In this document: one piece after another, positions 10,984 to 13,736 of the stretch
How positions within the stretch are numbered: the first letter of the stretch is position 1
How the letters are laid out: each line of letters opens with the position of its first letter
From: UBA4719 sp038249115
GTDB lineage: Bacteria > Actinomycetota > Actinomycetes > Actinomycetales > Dermatophilaceae
Reading direction: 5' to 3'
Length of the DNA: 13,736 bases
NCBI GenBank assembly: GCA_038249115.1
Contig: JBBRWQ010000084.1
Location: forward strand, 1-13,736
Position numbers and translations under genes: made by a program
Notes under the pieces: model-generated
Seen by the model: only the letters and a program-made list of their open reading frames with translations
Database searches by the model: none
What the model was told of the DNA's origin: nothing

Positions 10984-12342
10984 ATGTTCGAGAAGGTCGA
11001 CCGAGGTCCGCAGTCTCAGCACACTTCCCGCCAAGGGTCATCGGGTGCTGCAACTGATGTGCTTTTGATCCTGCAGGCGGCGGTTGGGGGACCGTTGCCG
11101 ATCCGGATTAGGTGCTGGGACGGTTCGGTAGCAGGTGACCCTGATGCATCAGCCACGGTGGTATTCGTCCGCAGACGGGGGCTGCGTCGACTGATGTGGG
11201 CTCCGGGCGAGCTCGGCCTGGTTCGCGCCTATGTGTCGGGAGATATTCAGATCGAGGGCGACATCTTCGCCCTGCTCGATCTGCCCGAGGTGATCGAACG
11301 AGTCGCCCATCACCAGGGGATCGGCTTGAGTTCGCGGCAGCGCCTCGCAGCCGCGGTGACCGCTGCTCGGATAGGTGTGGTTGGACCACCACCGCGCCCG
11401 CCCGCGGAGGAAATACGTCGACGCCACGGCCGGCTGCACAGCGTCAGCCGGGATGCCCAGTCGGTTTCCCACCATTACGACGTCCGCAATGAGTTCTACC
11501 GGCTGATCCTGGGTCCGAGCATGGTCTACTCCTGCGCCTACTGGGCGCAGGAGAGCGGCCCGGACTACGGCCTGGACCAGGCCCAGCGGGACAAGTGCGA
11601 ACTGGTGTGCACCAAGCTCGGCCTGCGCCCCGGGATGCGGCTGCTGGACGTGGGTTGCGGATGGGGCTCGCTGGCGATTCACGCAGCAACCCAGCACGGC
11701 GTGAGTGTGGTCGGGGTCACAGTGAGCCAGGAGCAGGCGACGCTGGCTCGCAAGCGGGTCGACGCGGCAGGCCTCGGTGACCTTGTGGAGATCCGCCTGC
11801 AGGACTATCGCGACGTCAACGACGGACCTTACGACGCCATCTGCAGCGTGGGGATGTCCGAGCACGTAGGAAGCACCCAGCTACGGGCGTACAGCCAAAC
11901 CCTGATGGACCTGCTGACACCGGGCGGGCGCCTACTCAACCACGCCATCGCATCGGTGCGGCCACTGCCCACGGCCTCGAAAGACCAGCCGGGCTTCATC
12001 GACCGTTACATCTTCCCCGACGGAGAAGTCGTCACGCTCAGCAGCACAGTCGAGTCACTTGAGCAGGTCGGTTTCGAGGTGCGTGATGTCGAGGCGCTGC
12101 GCGAGCACTACGCGCTGACTCTGCGCGCCTGGGTGAAAAACCTGCGCGACTCCTGGCAGGAGGCGCAACAACTCGTCCCCCCATCCCGGGCGCGCACCTG
12201 GCTGCTCTACCTCGCAGCCAGCGCGCTGGCTTTCGAGCACGGCAACATCACCATCTTCCAAGTTGTCGCAGTCCGGCAAGGTGAGCAAGCAGCCAGCAAC
12301 CTGCCGTTGACCCGAAGCCAATGGCTCCGCACAGCGCCCTAA
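10984..12342 (+). CDS. SAM-dependent cyclopropane-fatty-acyl-phospholipid synthase family methyltransferase (copy 2)
   Basis: This 452-residue protein is a paralogue of the minus-strand CFA synthase at 3123-4421. It has the same order of motifs: GELGLVRAYVSGDIQIEGDI (75-94), SHHYDVRNEFY (162-172), SAM motif LLDVGCGWGSL (220-230), IFPDGEV (343-349) and EHYALTLRAW (374-383). The usual GMFEHVG is GMSEHVG (290-296): the aromatic residue before the catalytic-site Glu is replaced by Ser. A longer N-terminus (about 20 extra residues) is present. AAGGA lies about 7 bases before ATG 10984. The overall fold and SAM site look intact, so activity is likely, perhaps on a different acyl chain or lipid. It appears monocistronic and converges on the alpha/beta hydrolase gene. 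Confidence 0.9.
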   Translation: MFEKVDRGPQSQHTSRQGSSGAATDVLLILQAAVGGPLPIRIRCWDGSVAGDPDASATVVFVRRRGLRRLMWAPGELGLVRAYVSGDIQIEGDIFALLDLPEVIERVAHHQGIGLSSRQRLAAAVTAARIGVVGPPPRPPAEEIRRRHGRLHSVSRDAQSVSHHYDVRNEFYRLILGPSMVYSCAYWAQESGPDYGLDQAQRDKCELVCTKLGLRPGMRLLDVGCGWGSLAIHAATQHGVSVVGVTVSQEQATLARKRVDAAGLGDLVEIRLQDYRDVNDGPYDAICSVGMSEHVGSTQLRAYSQTLMDLLTPGGRLLNHAIASVRPLPTASKDQPGFIDRYIFPDGEVVTLSSTVESLEQVGFEVRDVEALREHYALTLRAWVKNLRDSWQEAQQLVPPSRARTWLLYLAASALAFEHGNITIFQVVAVRQGEQAASNLPLTRSQWLRTAP

Positions 12343-12626
12343 CCAAGCCGCACCGGTGGGCCCAGACAGAGCCGGGTGGAGCAGGTGACCGCCGCTCACC
12401 GTCGCGTCGATCGTCCCGTAGTCCGATCCTCGCCACCGCTCTCGACCCGGATCGACGCGGAGCCCTTGTGATGGTCGCGCCGGCCGATCAACACCACCTG
12501 GCTGCCCCGACTGGCACGCAGCGACAACTCCACCCAGGCACGGTCGTGACGGGGAACCCCGCGGCTAGCCGCCGCCCATGACCAGTTCGATCTGCGTCGG
12601 GTGCGGCTCTCCTCTGGCAATCGGCG
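12343..12626. other. Intergenic region between convergent genes
   Basis: No supportable gene. A perfect 12-bp palindrome GCGGCTAGCCGC (12561-12572) is present. A minus-strand frame (about 12396-12620) contains WVELSLRASRGSQVVLIGRR, which looks protein-like but which I cannot assign; it may be another gene remnant. Confidence 0.4.
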
Positions 12627-13736
12627 TCACCTAGGTGCAGCACAGCCAGGTTCCTCTTGCGCTGCGGTTGGCGCCACCTTGCTGTGTGTAGGTGAGTCGT
12701 CGAGCAGGCGCATACACCAAGCGGGTTCGACCAGCGGCAGGTCGTGGTCGGCGGTGGGGTGGAGGGCCGAGGTGACTGTCGGGTACTGCTCGGCGAGTTG
12801 CGTGGTGCGTCCAGGGACAGGCACCGGGTCGCGGTCCCCGGCCGCGAAGAGCACCGGGACACGGGCCGCGGACAGGGTGGCCAGCGCGGCCTGCCACTCG
12901 CTGTGTAGGACCACGTGTTCCATGGTGGCCAGGTATGCCGGCCAGGTGTGCAGGACCCCGCGCCGGGCCAGGGGAACTGGCAGGCGCGGCTTGAGCGCGA
13001 CAGCGACCCAACCTGCCGTGGTGCGGTGCCGGCACATCCAGGCGCAGGACGCGCGCGCGACGGCGGTGTCGAACGCCATCATCGCCTCCATCCGTCCGAG
13101 GCCGCGAACGTGCGAGCGCCCTTCGGCGGGGGTGAGGTAGAGCGGCGCGCTCATCGCGATCACCTTCTGGACCTGGGCGCCTCGGCGGGCCGCCCAGTGC
13201 AGTGCGAGGACTGCTCCCATCGAGTGCCCCACGATGATCAGTGGTCCGGTCAGCTGCAGGGCGGTCGCCATCTCGTCGAGTGCGTCCAGGTGCGCGTCCA
13301 GGGCGTAACCCGTTGGGGACGCGGACAGGTAGGAGTCCCCGAAGCCGAGCAGGTCGGGAACGACGAGGCGCCGTCCGTCAGCCAATACGTCGTAGCTGGC
13401 GCCGTAGTAGTCGCCGCATGCGACGATCCCGTGCAGCAGCACGGTTGCTGGTGCGCCCGTCCCCACGACACGCGTGCGCAGCCGACCGGCCATGAAGGTC
13501 GGCGCCGTCGAACGGTGCCAGTGCCGCACGGCCGAGGCCGAGAAATGTCGTCTGGTCCAGCCGCCGACGAAGATCATGCCGGCGATGGCCGTGACAGAAA
13601 TCATTGTCATGCGCACACCGATAGCCTGCACTACCCGCTGGGTCGCGGCGCCCATGATGAACGAGGTGACGCCGAGCCGGTCCAAGGCTCGGTACGCGGC
13701 CGGCGCGATTGTGGGCTCTGGAGTAGCCCGTGAGCG
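12627..13736 (-). CDS. Alpha/beta hydrolase with N-terminal membrane segment (5' end runs off the window)
   Basis: The alpha/beta-hydrolase fold protein shows, in order, oxyanion-region VLLHGIVACGDYYG, strand/loop VVPDLLGFGDS, nucleophile elbow VGHSMGAV (Ser of GHSMG), acid-region AAGDRDPVPV, and the catalytic His in TADHDLPLVE. The triad is complete. Counted from the TTG at 13685, these are Ser155, Asp286 (or Asp284) and His314. A hydrophobic segment (TMISVTAIAGMIFVGG, about 27-42) lies ahead of the catalytic domain, suggesting a membrane anchor. The frame is open from 13685 to the window edge and reads protein-like (YRALDRLG), so the true start is probably outside; an internal Met near the hydrophobic segment is the alternative. 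The substrate is unknown; the family covers esterases, lipases and haloperoxidase-like enzymes. It converges on CFA synthase copy 2. Confidence 0.85.
   Translation of the reverse strand, partial: RSRATPEPTIAPAAYRALDRLGVTSFIMGAATQRVVQAIGVRMTMISVTAIAGMIFVGGWTRRHFSASAVRHWHRSTAPTFMAGRLRTRVVGTGAPATVLLHGIVACGDYYGASYDVLADGRRLVVPDLLGFGDSYLSASPTGYALDAHLDALDEMATALQLTGPLIIVGHSMGAVLALHWAARRGAQVQKVIAMSAPLYLTPAEGRSHVRGLGRMEAMMAFDTAVARASCAWMCRHRTTAGWVAVALKPRLPVPLARRGVLHTWPAYLATMEHVVLHSEWQAALATLSAARVPVLFAAGDRDPVPVPGRTTQLAEQYPTVTSALHPTADHDLPLVEPAWCMRLLDDSPTHSKVAPTAAQEEPGCAAPR

Overview
The window is GC-rich DNA with actinobacterial-looking genes: GC-biased codon use, paired CFA/mycolic-acid-type methyltransferases, a YflT-like stress protein, and the membrane family often misnamed LigA. 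It most likely comes from an actinomycete chromosome or large plasmid. Genus cannot be assigned from the sequence alone. The content fits a stress, copper and membrane-remodelling island that has been heavily rearranged.

Left part (1-1888). A short plus-strand unit encodes a YflT-type general stress protein and a PRC-barrel protein. A deletion scar follows. A C-terminal fragment of a GH65 sugar phosphorylase/hydrolase (plus strand) abuts, tail to tail, an N-terminal fragment of a phosphoketolase (minus strand). Bases 1889-2211 hold no supportable gene.

Centre (2212-8430, all minus strand). A promoter carrying a CsoR-like operator (perfect inverted repeat GATACCCC-ACC-GGGGTATC) drives a run of genes in this order: a small HMA metallochaperone-like protein, a 1021-residue Cu(I)-type P1B-ATPase, a CsoR/FrmR-family repressor, a CFA synthase and an SGNH hydrolase. 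The ATPase has an N-terminal membrane anchor, two cupredoxin domains and a C-terminal YHS domain. HMA/ATPase and CFA/SGNH each overlap by ATGA. The YHS module has its own strong internal ribosome binding site. The first three genes form a plausible autoregulated copper export unit. Whether the two lipid genes share its transcript is open.

Right-centre (8431-10980). This is an accessory and decaying zone. It holds a 673-bp mini-element (8500-9172) with perfect 26-bp terminal inverted repeats and an 8-bp target duplication. The element contains no transposase, only one lipoprotein gene. Nearby are the C-terminal end of an IS481-type transposase, a frameshifted GrpB pseudogene, an intact two-helix membrane protein behind a PhoP-box-like promoter, a perfect 30-bp palindrome and the last residues of a VOC/glyoxalase protein.

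Right part (10984-13736). A second, divergent CFA synthase lies on the plus strand, convergent with a membrane-anchored alpha/beta hydrolase on the minus strand. The hydrolase frame stays open to the window edge.

The most unusual items are the cupredoxin-cupredoxin-ATPase-YHS fusion with its internal start, the CsoR-family protein lacking the usual third copper ligand, and the lipoprotein-carrying mini-element.
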